Positions 47,085 to 56,494 are shown, counted from the stretch's first letter. The stretch: DNA of 64,000 nt from Tropicimonas sp. IMCC6043 (GCF_004146235.1 NZ_SELO01000001.1:310001-374000), one strand, 5' to 3'. Made by a program: numbers and translations. Notes: generated from the letters alone by a model not told the origin.

Positions 47085-47098
47085 TGAAAACGCTTTCA
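47085..47098. promoter_or_regulatory. LacI-type operator 2
   Basis: TGAAAACGCTTTCA, an almost perfect palindrome, lies 57 bp upstream of the LacI gene at 47155. Its centre is 87 bp from operator 1, about eight helical turns, so looping by a tetrameric LacI protein is possible. Confidence 0.7.
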
Positions 47099-47154
47099 AA
47101 GTTGGAAAGTCGGCGCTATCCTCCTTTGAAACACGCAGAGGAGATCGGGAGGCA

Positions 47155-48171
47155 ATGGCAGCAGGAACCAAGCGACGGGTGCGGATGAGCGATGTCGCAC
47201 AGGTTGCCGGCGTGTCGCTCGCCACGGTGTCCCGCGCCCTGCGTTTTCCCGAGTCCGTGTCGCAGGAACTGCGCGGCCGGATCGAAACCGCAGCACAGAG
47301 GCTCGGCTATGCGCCCAACCGCATCGCCGGCAGCCTGGCCGGGGCGCACTCGCCGCTGATCGGCGTGATCGTCCCGAGCCTGACCAACGCCTTCTTCGCG
47401 ACCACGCTGGAGCGGATGACGGTGACACTGGAAGCGGAGGGCTTCCAGCTGCTGATCGGCCATCACGGCTATGACCTCGCGCGCGAGGCGCGGATCGTCT
47501 CGGCCTTTGCCGGCTGGAATCCAGCCGCCATCGTTGTGACGGGGCTCGACCACAGCCGCGAGACCGTTGCCGCCCTGTCGGCGGCAGACTGCCCCGTGGT
47601 CGAGATGTGGGACCTCGACGGGCATCCGCTCGATGCGCTTGTGGGGTTCAGCAATACCGAAGCCGGCCGGTTCGCCGGGCGCCACATGGCGCGGGCCGGC
47701 TATGACCGGATCGCCGTCGTCTGCTCGACCCCCGACAAGGATCCGCGCGCCGCCGCCCGCGCCAGGGGCGTTCTGGAGGCGCATGCCGAGGCGACCGGTG
47801 GCCGGGGCAAGGCGGCGTTGATTTCTGTCGACGGGCGAGAGCTCGGCTGTGGCGCGCTCGGACTGGACAAGGCATTGACCGAGGTTCCGGACCTGCGCGC
47901 CATCGCCTTCTCGGGCGACATGCTGGCCGTCGGCGCGCTCTTCGAGGCCGACCGGCGCGGCATCCGGGTGCCGGAGGACCTGGCGCTCGTCGGCTATGGC
48001 GATCTCGACATCGCGAGCAACACCAACCCGCCGCTGACCACGGTCCGTCCGCCGCGCGGCGAGATCGGCACGGCCGTAGCGGAACACATTCTCAAGCGCC
48101 TGAAGGACCCCGACAGGAGCGGCGAGATCGTGACCCTGAACGTCGAGATGGTGGTGCGGGACAGTGGGTGA
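47155..48171 (+). CDS. LacI-family transcriptional regulator
   Basis: A 338-residue LacI/GntR-type repressor. The helix-turn-helix RMSDVAQVAGVSLATVSRAL lies at about residues 9-28 and the hinge at 48-60 (YAPNRIAGSLAG), followed by the effector domain with GFSNTEAGRFAGRHMA. ATG 47155 follows GGAGATCGGGAGG. It overlaps in direction with two downstream dehydrogenase genes and the TRAP genes. The two nearby TGAAA-CG-TT-CA sites are typical for this family, so autoregulation and control of the divergent ThDP gene are likely. Confidence 0.92.
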   Translation: MAAGTKRRVRMSDVAQVAGVSLATVSRALRFPESVSQELRGRIETAAQRLGYAPNRIAGSLAGAHSPLIGVIVPSLTNAFFATTLERMTVTLEAEGFQLLIGHHGYDLAREARIVSAFAGWNPAAIVVTGLDHSRETVAALSAADCPVVEMWDLDGHPLDALVGFSNTEAGRFAGRHMARAGYDRIAVVCSTPDKDPRAAARARGVLEAHAEATGGRGKAALISVDGRELGCGALGLDKALTEVPDLRAIAFSGDMLAVGALFEADRRGIRVPEDLALVGYGDLDIASNTNPPLTTVRPPRGEIGTAVAEHILKRLKDPDRSGEIVTLNVEMVVRDSG

Positions 48172-48196
48172 ACAGGACCGGGAGAGGACAATCGGC

Positions 48197-49159
48197 ATGA
48201 CGATCGGGACTGTGGCGGTCATCGGCGCCGGAACGATGGGCCATGCCTTGGCGCTCGTGCACGCGCTCGGCGGATGCCGTGTGGCCCTGCATGATCGCGA
48301 TCTCCCGACATTGCAGCGCGCGACGGAGTTGATCGCCGGCGCTTGCGCCACGCTCTGCGCGGCGGATGTCCTCGACGAAGGCGACGTCGCCGCGGTGCTG
48401 GCCCGCATCGAAACCATGCCCGTTCTGGCCGACGCTGTGTCCGGTGCCGACCTGGTGGTCGAGGCAGTTGTGGAGAAGGCCGAGATCAAACGCGCGGTCT
48501 TCGCCGACATCGATGCCCACGCGCCGGCCGACGCGATCATCGCCTCGAACACCTCCTATCTCGATATCTTTCCGCTGCTCCCCGAAGCGCGCCAGCCGCG
48601 CGCCGCCGTAGCCCATTGGTACACCCCGCCTTACGTGGTCGACCTTGTCGATATCGCGCCCGGGCCGTCCACAACGCCGGAGGCGCTCGAATCCCTGCGT
48701 CGGCTCTATGCCGGCATGGGAAAGGTGCCGCTGGTCTTCGACAGGCTGGTGCCGGGATATATCGCCAACCGACTGCAGGCCGCGCTCAATCTCGAATGCC
48801 TGAGGATCATCGAGGAGGGATGGGCCGATGCCGCGGCGATCGACCTTTCGGTGCGCCATGGCCTTGCCCACCGGCTGGCGGTGCAGGGCCATATGCGCAA
48901 GCTCGATTACACCGGGCTCGAAATGGTGCGCAACGGCATCGCGAGCCGCATGTATCAGCCCTCCGCCAATACCGGCGATAGCCCGGTGCTTGACCGGCTG
49001 ATCGGGGAAGGACGATGCGGAATCCGAACCGGTGCCGGGTTCTTCGACTACCACGGCCAGAGCACCGAAGCCCTCTGCCGGGAGCGCGACCTACAGCTGC
49101 TGCGGCTGAAATCTGAACTTGCAAAGATAACGGAAGGAGAGCCGCGTGATCACGGCTGA
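48197..49159 (+). CDS. 3-hydroxyacyl-CoA dehydrogenase family protein (NAD-dependent)
   Basis: A 320-residue 3HCDH-fold dehydrogenase. GAGTMG (10-15) binds NAD. The catalytic region reads VAHWYTPPYVVDLVDIAPG rather than the HFFNP of true hydroxyacyl-CoA dehydrogenases. The variant histidine motif and the length resemble lambda-crystallin/L-gulonate 3-dehydrogenase and carnitine-dehydrogenase-like members, so the substrate may be a non-CoA hydroxy acid. ATG 48197 has GGAGAGGA upstream. It overlaps the following SDR gene by 14 bp. Confidence 0.86.
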   Translation: MTIGTVAVIGAGTMGHALALVHALGGCRVALHDRDLPTLQRATELIAGACATLCAADVLDEGDVAAVLARIETMPVLADAVSGADLVVEAVVEKAEIKRAVFADIDAHAPADAIIASNTSYLDIFPLLPEARQPRAAVAHWYTPPYVVDLVDIAPGPSTTPEALESLRRLYAGMGKVPLVFDRLVPGYIANRLQAALNLECLRIIEEGWADAAAIDLSVRHGLAHRLAVQGHMRKLDYTGLEMVRNGIASRMYQPSANTGDSPVLDRLIGEGRCGIRTGAGFFDYHGQSTEALCRERDLQLLRLKSELAKITEGEPRDHG

Positions 49160-49907
49160 TCTGAAAGGCCGCCGGGCGCTCGTGACGGGAGGCGCCTCGG
49201 GCATCGGCCTTGCCACGGTGACGATGCTGGCGGAGATGGGCGCGACCGTCGCGCTGAACCATCTCGAGGACGATCCGGCCGGGCCGGACCGCGTGGCGGA
49301 GCTTCGCGGCCGCGGCCTCGACGTGACCGAAGCGCCGGGCAATGTCGCGATCCCCGGCAATGCCGAGGAGATGGTGGAGACCGCGATCGCGTCCATGGGC
49401 GGGCTGGATTACCTGGTCAACAATGCCGGGGTCTCGGGCACGCGGGACAAGATCCCGCCGAGCGAACTGGACCGGATGACCGAGGAGTTCTGGCAACTTC
49501 TGCTCAACACCAACCTGATCGGCGCATTTCGCTGCGCGCATGCCGCTTCGGACGCCCTCAAGGCAGCGCGCGGCGCCGTGGTGAACATGACGTCGATCGC
49601 CGGAATCGGGCAGCAGGGCAGTTCGATCGCCTATGCCGCCAGCAAATCCGCGCTGGTCAGCCTGACCCGGAGCCTCGCCCGCGGCCTCGCGCCGGAGGTC
49701 CGCGTCAATGCCGTGGCGCCGGGCCAGACCAAGACGCCGTGGACCGAGAACTGGCCCGAGGAGCGCAAGCAATGGGCACGCGATCTCGCGGTTCTGAAGC
49801 GTCGCTCCGATCCCGAAGACATCGCCGAAGCGGTTCTATTCCTCTGTGCCGGCGCCAGCATGGTGACCGGGCATGTGCTCGTCGTCGACGGCGGCATGAC
49901 ACTCTAG
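49146..49907 (+). CDS. short-chain dehydrogenase/reductase
   Basis: A 253-residue FabG-like SDR starting at GTG 49146 (GGAAGGAGA upstream). TGGASGIG lies at 14-21, NNAG at 92-95, and the catalytic residues are Ser150, Tyr163 and Lys167. It ends with the usual VDGGMTL. It is coupled to the 3HCDH-like gene upstream and lies 146 bp before the TRAP transporter genes. A role as a hydroxy-acid or sugar dehydrogenase in the same pathway is likely, but the substrate is unknown. Confidence 0.88.
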   Translation: MITADLKGRRALVTGGASGIGLATVTMLAEMGATVALNHLEDDPAGPDRVAELRGRGLDVTEAPGNVAIPGNAEEMVETAIASMGGLDYLVNNAGVSGTRDKIPPSELDRMTEEFWQLLLNTNLIGAFRCAHAASDALKAARGAVVNMTSIAGIGQQGSSIAYAASKSALVSLTRSLARGLAPEVRVNAVAPGQTKTPWTENWPEERKQWARDLAVLKRRSDPEDIAEAVLFLCAGASMVTGHVLVVDGGMTL

Positions 49908-49951
49908 CGGAGGCGCAGGAAGGCAGAAACATCTCGACACTTCATCATTTT

Positions 49952-49966
49952 TGAAATAGCGTTTCA
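49952..49966. promoter_or_regulatory. palindromic box upstream of the TRAP transporter
   Basis: TGAAA-TAGCG-TTTCA lies about 88 bp before the dctP-like start. It resembles the KdgR-type (IclR) consensus with seven-base arms and one central base, and is reminiscent of the box at 37374. A LacI-type regulator cannot be excluded. Confidence 0.5.
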
Positions 49967-50053
49967 TAAATGGGAGGCGCGCCCCCGCCGAGAGGGGTAG
50001 ACAGGCACAAGGTGCCAGGAATCTGAGACAAGAGGACCCAAAGGGAGGACATC

Positions 50054-51094
50054 ATGAACAAGCTCGCAACCACCATGGCCGGAGTCGGCCTGGCGATCAC
50101 CGCGACGGTCGGCGCGGCCTTCGCCGAGCCGATCGTCATCAAGGTCGGATACAGTTCCGAGGGGGAAATCCGTCTCCCCGGCGCCAGCCGTTCCGCCGGC
50201 ATGGCGGCCTTCAAGGATCATGTGGAGAACGGCTCGGACGGCGCGATCCAGGTCGAACTGCATCCCGACGGCGCCCTCGGCAATGCCCGGACGATGATCG
50301 AGTCCGCCCAGACCGGCGCGATCCAGATGGTCGGCGGCTACACGTCGATCATGGTGCCCTTCATGCCCGAAATCGCGATCACCCAGATCCCCTATGTCTT
50401 TCCGAATGACCTGACGGCGTGGAAAGTCATGGAAGGTCCTGTCGGCGACGATCTGGCGGACCTCTTCCTCGAACGCACGGGCCTTCGGGTTCTGGGCTGG
50501 GGCGACGGCGCCGGCTTCCGCCAGATCTACAGCGAGACACCGATCAAGAGCGTTGCCGACCTCAAGGGCATGAAGATGCGGGTACCCGAGAACCCGGGCC
50601 TGCTCGCGATGTTCCGGGCCTGGGGTGCAAACACGGTCACGATCACCTGGGCCGAACTCTACACCTCGCTGCAGACCGGCATGGCCGAAGGGCACGATAC
50701 CGAACTCTACTCGATGTATTCGAAGAAGCTCTACGAGGTGAACCCCTACGTCACCATGACCCGGCACAGCTACAACATGCATCCGATCATGATCAACGAG
50801 GAGTTCTTCCAGTCGCTCTCGCCGGAACACCAGATGCTTGTGTTGCAGGCCGGGGATCTCTACGAGCGGGTCGCGAACGCACATTCGCTGGTCAGCTCGC
50901 TCGTCGTCGAAGCGGCGATGGAGGCCGAAGGTGCGGTCTTCTACTACCCGACCGCAGCCGAGATCGCCGAATTCAAGGAGCTCGGGCAGCCGGCCTATAT
51001 CGACATCATCGAGAAGAAGATTCCGGACGGAAAAGGCCAGGAATGGGTCGACCGGATCATGGCCGCAACCGCCGAGGTCGAAGAGCAGTCCTGA
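50054..51094 (+). CDS. TRAP transporter solute-binding protein (DctP family)
   Basis: A 346-residue periplasmic binding protein with a signal peptide (residues 1-25, ending GAAFA). The family segment DLKGMKMRVPENP around residues 176-188 contains the conserved Arg that holds the ligand carboxylate in most DctP proteins. ATG 50054 follows GGGAGGA. It heads a DctP-DctQ-DctM set and most likely binds an organic or sugar acid used by the dehydrogenases and ThDP enzymes upstream. Confidence 0.93.
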   Translation: MNKLATTMAGVGLAITATVGAAFAEPIVIKVGYSSEGEIRLPGASRSAGMAAFKDHVENGSDGAIQVELHPDGALGNARTMIESAQTGAIQMVGGYTSIMVPFMPEIAITQIPYVFPNDLTAWKVMEGPVGDDLADLFLERTGLRVLGWGDGAGFRQIYSETPIKSVADLKGMKMRVPENPGLLAMFRAWGANTVTITWAELYTSLQTGMAEGHDTELYSMYSKKLYEVNPYVTMTRHSYNMHPIMINEEFFQSLSPEHQMLVLQAGDLYERVANAHSLVSSLVVEAAMEAEGAVFYYPTAAEIAEFKELGQPAYIDIIEKKIPDGKGQEWVDRIMAATAEVEEQS

Positions 51095-51168
51095 ACCGGC
51101 CGCTTGCGCGGTACGTCCGGCCGTGACGGCTTGACGGAACGTGCCGCTGCCTCGAACATCTGTGTAAC

Positions 51169-51199
51169 GGGACCGGGCGCCGACACGGCTCGCGGTCCC
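51169..51199 (+). other. intercistronic hairpin between dctP- and dctQ-like genes
   Basis: GGGACCG (51169-51175) and CGGTCCC (51193-51199) form perfect 7-bp arms with a 17-nt loop in the 188-bp gap after the binding-protein gene. This is the usual place for a message-stabilising or partially terminating structure in TRAP operons. Confidence 0.35.
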
Positions 51200-51282
51200 G
51201 AACGGGGCGAGGCCACACCGGCCTTCGCTCCGTTCCCTTCCCGATGGCAGCCGGACAGGCTCCGAGAACGAGAAGCGCACGC

Positions 51283-51834
51283 ATGAAATCGGTCACCATA
51301 GTCTACCAGTCCCTTCTGGATTGGCTCGAGAAGGGCGGCTTCCTTGTCGCGATGATCCTGACCGGGCTGCTGTTTCTGAACACCGCCAACGGCATCATCG
51401 TCGAGCAGGTCACAGGCAGTTCCCTCGTCTGGGTGGAGGAGATCAACAACCTCCTGTTCGCCTGGTCGATCTTCGTCGGCGCCGGAGTCATTTCCCGGCG
51501 CGGCGGGCATATCGGCGTCGACATCCTGTATCTCGGCCTCCGCCCCAAATACCGGTCGGTTCTGCACGTCGTCTACGCCGCCCTGGCCCTGGTCGTCGCC
51601 GCGGTGATGGTGATCTACGGCTACCAGCTGGCGAAATTCGTCGGCCGGTCGCAGACGTCGCTTTACCTGAGCATCAATCTCTTCTGGTATTACCTCTCCG
51701 TTCCCGTCGGCGGCCTTCTTCTGGGCCTTTTCAGCCTCGGCGCGGCCCTGCCCGACCCGCGCAAGGAGGCGCCGCGCACCGGCGCTGATCGATCCGCCTC
51801 CGAACCACCCCAAACTCATACATCGGGAGACTGA
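51283..51834 (+). CDS. TRAP transporter small permease (DctQ family)
   Basis: A 183-residue inner-membrane protein with four hydrophobic segments and the family signature VWVEEINNLLFAWSIFVGAG after the second. ATG 51283 (MKSVTIVYQSLLDWLEKGG) was chosen because it begins the conserved amphipathic start; an ATG at 51244 would add a basic, unconserved stretch. It ends 3 bp before the large permease, so the pair should form the QM membrane unit. Confidence 0.92.
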   Translation: MKSVTIVYQSLLDWLEKGGFLVAMILTGLLFLNTANGIIVEQVTGSSLVWVEEINNLLFAWSIFVGAGVISRRGGHIGVDILYLGLRPKYRSVLHVVYAALALVVAAVMVIYGYQLAKFVGRSQTSLYLSINLFWYYLSVPVGGLLLGLFSLGAALPDPRKEAPRTGADRSASEPPQTHTSGD

Positions 51835-51837
51835 CGC

Positions 51838-53124
51838 ATGGTCGGGATCATTTTCGGCAGCTTCGTTCCTCTGCTCGTCCTCGGCGTGCCAATCGCCTTC
51901 TGCCTCGTACTGACGACGATCTTCGTCTACATGCAGATCGGCGACCCCCGGCTCTTCATGCAGATCCCGCAGCGGATGTTCTCGAGTTCGGAGAACCTGC
52001 TGATGCTCGCCGTGCCGTTCTTCATCATGACCGGCGAGATCATGAACCGCGCCCGGATCACCGACAAGCTGATGGAGTTGTCATCCGCTCTGGTGGGCTG
52101 GATCCGCGGCGGGCTCGCCCATACCAACATCGTCGCAAGCATGTTCTTCGCCGGCATCACCGGCTCGGCCGTCTCGGACACGGTCGCGGTCGGCGGGATC
52201 ATGATCCCCGCGATGAAGAAGAACGGCTATTCGGAGGAATACAGCGCCGCCGTTACGGCCTCGAGCTCGGTGATCGGCCCGATCATCCCGCCGAGCATCC
52301 CGATGCTGATCTACGCCTCGGTGATGAACGTCTCCATCGCCGGCCTGTTCCTCGCCGGGATGCTTCCGGGTCTCCTGATTGCGATTTCCCTGATGGTGAC
52401 GGCCTATATCGTCGCGGTCCGGAAGGGGTTCGGGGAAAGATCGCCCTTCGTCGGCTTCGCCGCCCTCGCCCTGGCGATCATCCGTGGCATTCCCGCGCTG
52501 CTCCTGCCGGTGATCATCATGGGCGGCATCCTGGGCGGTTTCTTCAGCCCGACCCAGGCCTCGGCCGTGGCCGTCATGTACGGCCTCTTCGTCGGCTTCA
52601 TTTTCTACCGCACGCTGAAGCTCTCGGATATCGGACCGATCCTGAAGCACACCGTTCAATCGACGGCGATGATCCTCTTCCTGCTGGCCTGTGCCAAGTC
52701 CTTCAGCTGGCTCGTGAGCTACTACAATCTCGTCGACCATATCACGCTGGTCTTCGTGACGCTGACCGAGAACAAGTATCTGTTCCTGCTGCTCGTGAAC
52801 ATCCTGTTCCTGATCATCGGGATGTTCCTCGACATGGGCTTCGCGATCATCGTCCTTGGCCCGCTGATTGCGCCGATCGCCTATCAATACGGCGTCGACC
52901 CGATCCATTTCGGCCTGATCACCTGCACCAACCTGACGATCGGGTTGGCCACCCCACCCTTTGGCCTGGTGCTCTTCGCCGCATGCGGGATATCGAGCGT
53001 GCCACTCTCGTCTCTGAGCCGGGCGATCCTGCCCTTCATCCTTGCGGAGATCGTGGTTCTGATGCTGGTGACCTATGTGCCCTTCTTCACCATGTATTTC
53101 CCGAGACTCTTCGGCTTCGCCTGA
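51838..53124 (+). CDS. TRAP transporter large permease (DctM family)
   Basis: A 428-residue membrane protein with about twelve hydrophobic segments. The signatures AVPFFIMTGEIMNRA, SVIGPIIPPSIPMLIYA and GLATPPFGLVLFAACGISSV are hallmarks of DctM subunits. It moves the solute with sodium (family knowledge) across the inner membrane. It is the last gene before a clear terminator. Confidence 0.95.
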   Translation: MVGIIFGSFVPLLVLGVPIAFCLVLTTIFVYMQIGDPRLFMQIPQRMFSSSENLLMLAVPFFIMTGEIMNRARITDKLMELSSALVGWIRGGLAHTNIVASMFFAGITGSAVSDTVAVGGIMIPAMKKNGYSEEYSAAVTASSSVIGPIIPPSIPMLIYASVMNVSIAGLFLAGMLPGLLIAISLMVTAYIVAVRKGFGERSPFVGFAALALAIIRGIPALLLPVIIMGGILGGFFSPTQASAVAVMYGLFVGFIFYRTLKLSDIGPILKHTVQSTAMILFLLACAKSFSWLVSYYNLVDHITLVFVTLTENKYLFLLLVNILFLIIGMFLDMGFAIIVLGPLIAPIAYQYGVDPIHFGLITCTNLTIGLATPPFGLVLFAACGISSVPLSSLSRAILPFILAEIVVLMLVTYVPFFTMYFPRLFGFA

Positions 53125-53188
53125 CGGGTCCCGGCGTCCCGGAGCCGGGTCCGGGCCTACGTTCTAACGCGTCGCACAATGCACGAAA

Positions 53189-53214
53189 AAAGGCCGCCAG
53201 TCTTGGCGGCCTTT
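53189..53214. terminator. bidirectional terminator
   Basis: AAAGGCCGCC (53189-53198) and GGCGGCCTTT (53205-53214) form perfect 10-bp arms with a 6-nt loop, flanked by an A-run on the left and ending in T's on the right. It sits between the convergent TRAP operon and the beta-oxidation genes, so it can end both. Confidence 0.85.
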
Positions 53215-53237
53215 CTGCATGATCCGAAGGGTGCGGG

Positions 53238-55319
53238 TCAGGCGGTCGCGTCGAGCCCCCTGCCCTTGCCTGCCGCCCCGAGCAACAGATCGGAAGGGCG
53301 CCAGTGATCGCCGATCTCGGCATGGTATCGCGCGACATCCGCGGCGACCTTCGCGAGCCCGGTCTGCTCGGCAAAGAACATCGGCCCGCCCCGGGTTCGC
53401 GGGAAGCCGTAGCCGTTGACAAAGATCACATCGAGATCGCTCGCGCGCTGCGCAATCCCCTCTTCCAGGATCTGGCAGCCGGTGTTGACCAGTTGCCAGA
53501 GGCAACGGTGCAGGATCTCCTCGTCGGATACCGGGCGCCGGACAATCCCCTTCTCTTCGGACACCTGCTCGATCAGCGCCTCCACCTCCGGGTCCGGCAC
53601 ACCGCGCCGTGCACCATCGGGATAGAGATACCAGCCGCGCCCGGTCTTCTGACCGAGACGTCCGGCCTCGGCGAGCCGGTCGGCGGCGGTGAAGGGATAG
53701 GGGTCGGTTGGTTTCCGGGTGGCCGCCCGCTCCTTGCGGATCGCGTAGCCGATGTCGAGCCCCGCCAGGTCCATCACCGCGAGTGGCCCCATGGCCAGGC
53801 CCCAATCCGTCAGGACCCGGTCGACCTGCCAGGGCAGCGCGCCGGTTTCGATCAGGAGCTGGGCCTCGCGGTTGAAATTGATGAACATCCGGTTTCCGGC
53901 GAACCCGTCACAGACACCGACCAGCACCGGAACCTTTCCGAGCTTTTGTCCGAGATCCATCCCGGTGGCGATGACCTCCGGCGCGGTCCGGTCGGCACGC
54001 ACCACCTCCAGAAGTTTCATGACATGCGCGGGGCTGAAGAAATGCAGTCCGATCACGTCCTCCGGCCGCGATGTCGCCTCGGCGATCCTGTTCACGTCGA
54101 GCGTCGAAGTGTTCGTCGCCAGAATAGCCCCCGGCTTGCACACCCCGTCCAGCGCTGCAAAGACCTGTCGCTTGACATCCATCGCCTCGAAGACCGCTTC
54201 GACCACGATATCGGCATCCGACAGCGAAGCGAGATCGACCGCCCCGGTCAGCCGCGCCAGTCGCGCCGCGGCCTCTTCGGCCGATATCCGCCCCCTTTCG
54301 ACAGCGGACTCCCAAGTGCGGCGCATTCCGGCAAGCCCCTTGTCGAGCCGCTCCCGGTTTTGCTCGACGATCGTGACCGGAATACCGGCATTGGCGAAGC
54401 ACATCGCGATGCCGGCCCCCATCGTTCCGGCGCCGACGACGCCGGCCTTGGCGATCGGCCGTTTTGGCGTGTCCGCCGGCAGGCCGCGCACCTTTCGCGC
54501 CTCGCGTTCGGCGAAAAAGACATGGCGCTGCGCTTTGGATTCGGGCGAGGCATTGAGCGCGGCAAAAGTTTCCTGTTCCCAGGCCAGCCCCTCGTCAATC
54601 GGCGTCGAATAGGCCATGCGCACGCCCTCGACGCCCTTTGCCGTTGCCAGCGCGCCGCGGGACTTGCGCAGATAGGGCTCGGCCGCCTGCTCCAGCTCGG
54701 CCACCTCCCCCGGGACGGACAGGTCGCGTACACGCCGACGCGGCAGACCGGCGGCGACTTTCCCGGCAATATGCGCAATCGCCGCTTCGAAATCGGGGGC
54801 AAGATGCGTCGCGATCCCCAGCTCCAGCGCCTCTTCGGCCGTGATCGGCCTGCCGGTCAGGATCAGGTCCAGCGCCCGCGGCCCGCCGATCAGGCGCGGC
54901 AGCTTCTGGGTGCCGCCGGCGCCGGGAATGTTGCCAAGCTTGATCTCCGGAAAGGCCAGCCTGGCCTGCGGCAGCACATAGAGATAGTCGCAGCCCAGGA
55001 TCAGTTCGAACCCACCGCCATAGGCGATGCCGTTGGCGATCACGGCGACCGGCTTCGTGCCCGCCTCGAGCCCGGCGATCAGCTCGGTGAGATAGGGGTG
55101 ACGCCGTCCGCCCTCGAACTCGGTAATGTCCGCGCCCGCGGAAAAGAACCGCCCGGACCCGGTCAGGACGATGGCCCGGATCGCCGGATCTCCCTCGAAC
55201 GCGTGATATGCCCCGAGCACCGCCTCGCGCAGCGCCTGCCCGAGAGCGTTCACCGGGGGGCGGTTGAGCCGGATCAGCCCGAGGCTGCCGCGTGTTTCGG
55301 TTTCAACCAGATCGGTCAT
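53238..55319 (-). CDS. bifunctional enoyl-CoA hydratase / 3-hydroxyacyl-CoA dehydrogenase (FadB/FadJ type)
   Basis: A 693-residue beta-oxidation enzyme. The N-terminal crotonase domain (1-190) has GSGRFFSAGADITEF and the two catalytic glutamates Glu105 (GGGFELILG) and Glu125 (FPEIKLGNIPGAGG). The C-terminal dehydrogenase has GAGTMG at 296-301 and the catalytic HFFSPAHVMKLLEVV segment. It is last in a leftward operon after a thiolase-fold gene. It should hydrate and oxidise the enoyl-CoA made by the acyl-CoA dehydrogenases at 60374/61544. Confidence 0.93.
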   Translation of the reverse strand: MTDLVETETRGSLGLIRLNRPPVNALGQALREAVLGAYHAFEGDPAIRAIVLTGSGRFFSAGADITEFEGGRRHPYLTELIAGLEAGTKPVAVIANGIAYGGGFELILGCDYLYVLPQARLAFPEIKLGNIPGAGGTQKLPRLIGGPRALDLILTGRPITAEEALELGIATHLAPDFEAAIAHIAGKVAAGLPRRRVRDLSVPGEVAELEQAAEPYLRKSRGALATAKGVEGVRMAYSTPIDEGLAWEQETFAALNASPESKAQRHVFFAEREARKVRGLPADTPKRPIAKAGVVGAGTMGAGIAMCFANAGIPVTIVEQNRERLDKGLAGMRRTWESAVERGRISAEEAAARLARLTGAVDLASLSDADIVVEAVFEAMDVKRQVFAALDGVCKPGAILATNTSTLDVNRIAEATSRPEDVIGLHFFSPAHVMKLLEVVRADRTAPEVIATGMDLGQKLGKVPVLVGVCDGFAGNRMFINFNREAQLLIETGALPWQVDRVLTDWGLAMGPLAVMDLAGLDIGYAIRKERAATRKPTDPYPFTAADRLAEAGRLGQKTGRGWYLYPDGARRGVPDPEVEALIEQVSEEKGIVRRPVSDEEILHRCLWQLVNTGCQILEEGIAQRASDLDVIFVNGYGFPRTRGGPMFFAEQTGLAKVAADVARYHAEIGDHWRPSDLLLGAAGKGRGLDATA

Positions 55320-55345
55320 GTCGTCTTCCTTCGGAAATGGTGGGA

Positions 55346-56494
55346 TTAGAGCGCGTCGGCCGTGCCGAAGAGAGCGGTCGCCTGATGAGACAGGGTAATC
55401 CCGTTGCCGTGGCAAAGCGCCGTTGTCGCACCCGGAACCTGCCGCGCGCCGGCCGTTCCCCGCAATTGCCGTGCGGCCTCGATCAGCGTGAAGACCCCGT
55501 ACATGCCGGGATGGGTGAAGGACAGGCCGCCGCCATTGGTGTTGACCGGCAATCCGCCGCCAGGCGCGATATGGCCATTCTCGACGAAACGACCGCCCTC
55601 GCCCTTCGGACAGAAGCCAATATCCTCCAGGAACAGGATCACGTTGATCGTGAACGCGTCGTAGAGCTGCAGCACATCCACATCGCTTGGTGCCATCCCG
55701 GCCATGGCAAAGGCGCGGGCGCCGGAGTCCCGCGCCGCCGTCGTGGTGAGGTCGGGCATCTCCGACACCGCGCGGTTGTAGGAAGCCACACCGCCACCGA
55801 GAAAATAGACCGGTGTCTGGGCCAGGTCCTTTGCCCGGTCCGGGCGTGTCATCACCACGGCGCCGGCGCCATCGGTCAAAAGGCAGCAATCGCGGAGGGT
55901 CAGGGGCTCCATGACCATTCGCGAGGCCAGGACGTCCTCAATGGTGAGCGGTCCGCGCTCGAAGGCATCCGGGTTGGACTGCGCCCATCGGCGTGCCGCC
56001 ACGGCCACTTCGGCCAGTTGCTCGCGCGTGGTGCCGAACTCCGCCATGTGGCGGGCGGCCGCCATGGCATAGGCAGTCATCGGGTAGCGCGGCTGATGCG
56101 GGATCTCGTAGGTCGGCTGCTCGGCCGCGGGCACCATGCGCCCGGCGCCGGACCGCTGCGTCGCACCGTAACAGATCAGCGCCACGTCGCAGAGCCCGGC
56201 CTGCAACGCCATGGTCGCGGAAAGCGCATGGGCCACGAAGCTCGACCCTCCGGTATTGGTGCCGTCGATCCAACGCGGTTTCAGGCCCAGATATTCCAGC
56301 GTCGTGATCGCCGGGAAGGTGTGGCTCATGTTGGCGCAGAACAGACCGTCCACATCGGACAGGGACAGCCCGGCCTCGTCCAGCGACGCGCGCACGGCGA
56401 GCGCCTGAATATCCATCGCGGTGAAGCCGGGGGCCTCGCCGAGCCCCGCCGTGCCGACACCGACGATCGCGGCCCCGCCTCTCAATCCGGTCAT
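55346..56494 (-). CDS. thiolase-fold protein without the nucleophilic cysteine (Ltp/SCP2-type)
   Basis: A 382-residue thiolase-superfamily protein. The place of the acyl-accepting Cys reads GTNTGGSSF (78-86), with no cysteine. The C-terminal part keeps LYDAFTINVILFLEDIGF and a THPGMYG histidine. Such proteins (Ltp/DitF type) act as retro-aldolases or acyl-CoA lyases together with a DUF35 partner. The partner gene overlaps its start by 4 bp (56491-56494), which supports that reading. A standard 3-ketothiolase function is unlikely. Confidence 0.85.
   Translation of the reverse strand: MTGLRGGAAIVGVGTAGLGEAPGFTAMDIQALAVRASLDEAGLSLSDVDGLFCANMSHTFPAITTLEYLGLKPRWIDGTNTGGSSFVAHALSATMALQAGLCDVALICYGATQRSGAGRMVPAAEQPTYEIPHQPRYPMTAYAMAAARHMAEFGTTREQLAEVAVAARRWAQSNPDAFERGPLTIEDVLASRMVMEPLTLRDCCLLTDGAGAVVMTRPDRAKDLAQTPVYFLGGGVASYNRAVSEMPDLTTTAARDSGARAFAMAGMAPSDVDVLQLYDAFTINVILFLEDIGFCPKGEGGRFVENGHIAPGGGLPVNTNGGGLSFTHPGMYGVFTLIEAARQLRGTAGARQVPGATTALCHGNGITLSHQATALFGTADAL

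Noticed and set aside
55320-55889. N-terminal extension of the hydratase/dehydrogenase gene
   Set aside because: The extra frame is antiparallel-like shadow sequence inside the thiolase-fold gene; ATG 55319 starts the conserved crotonase domain.
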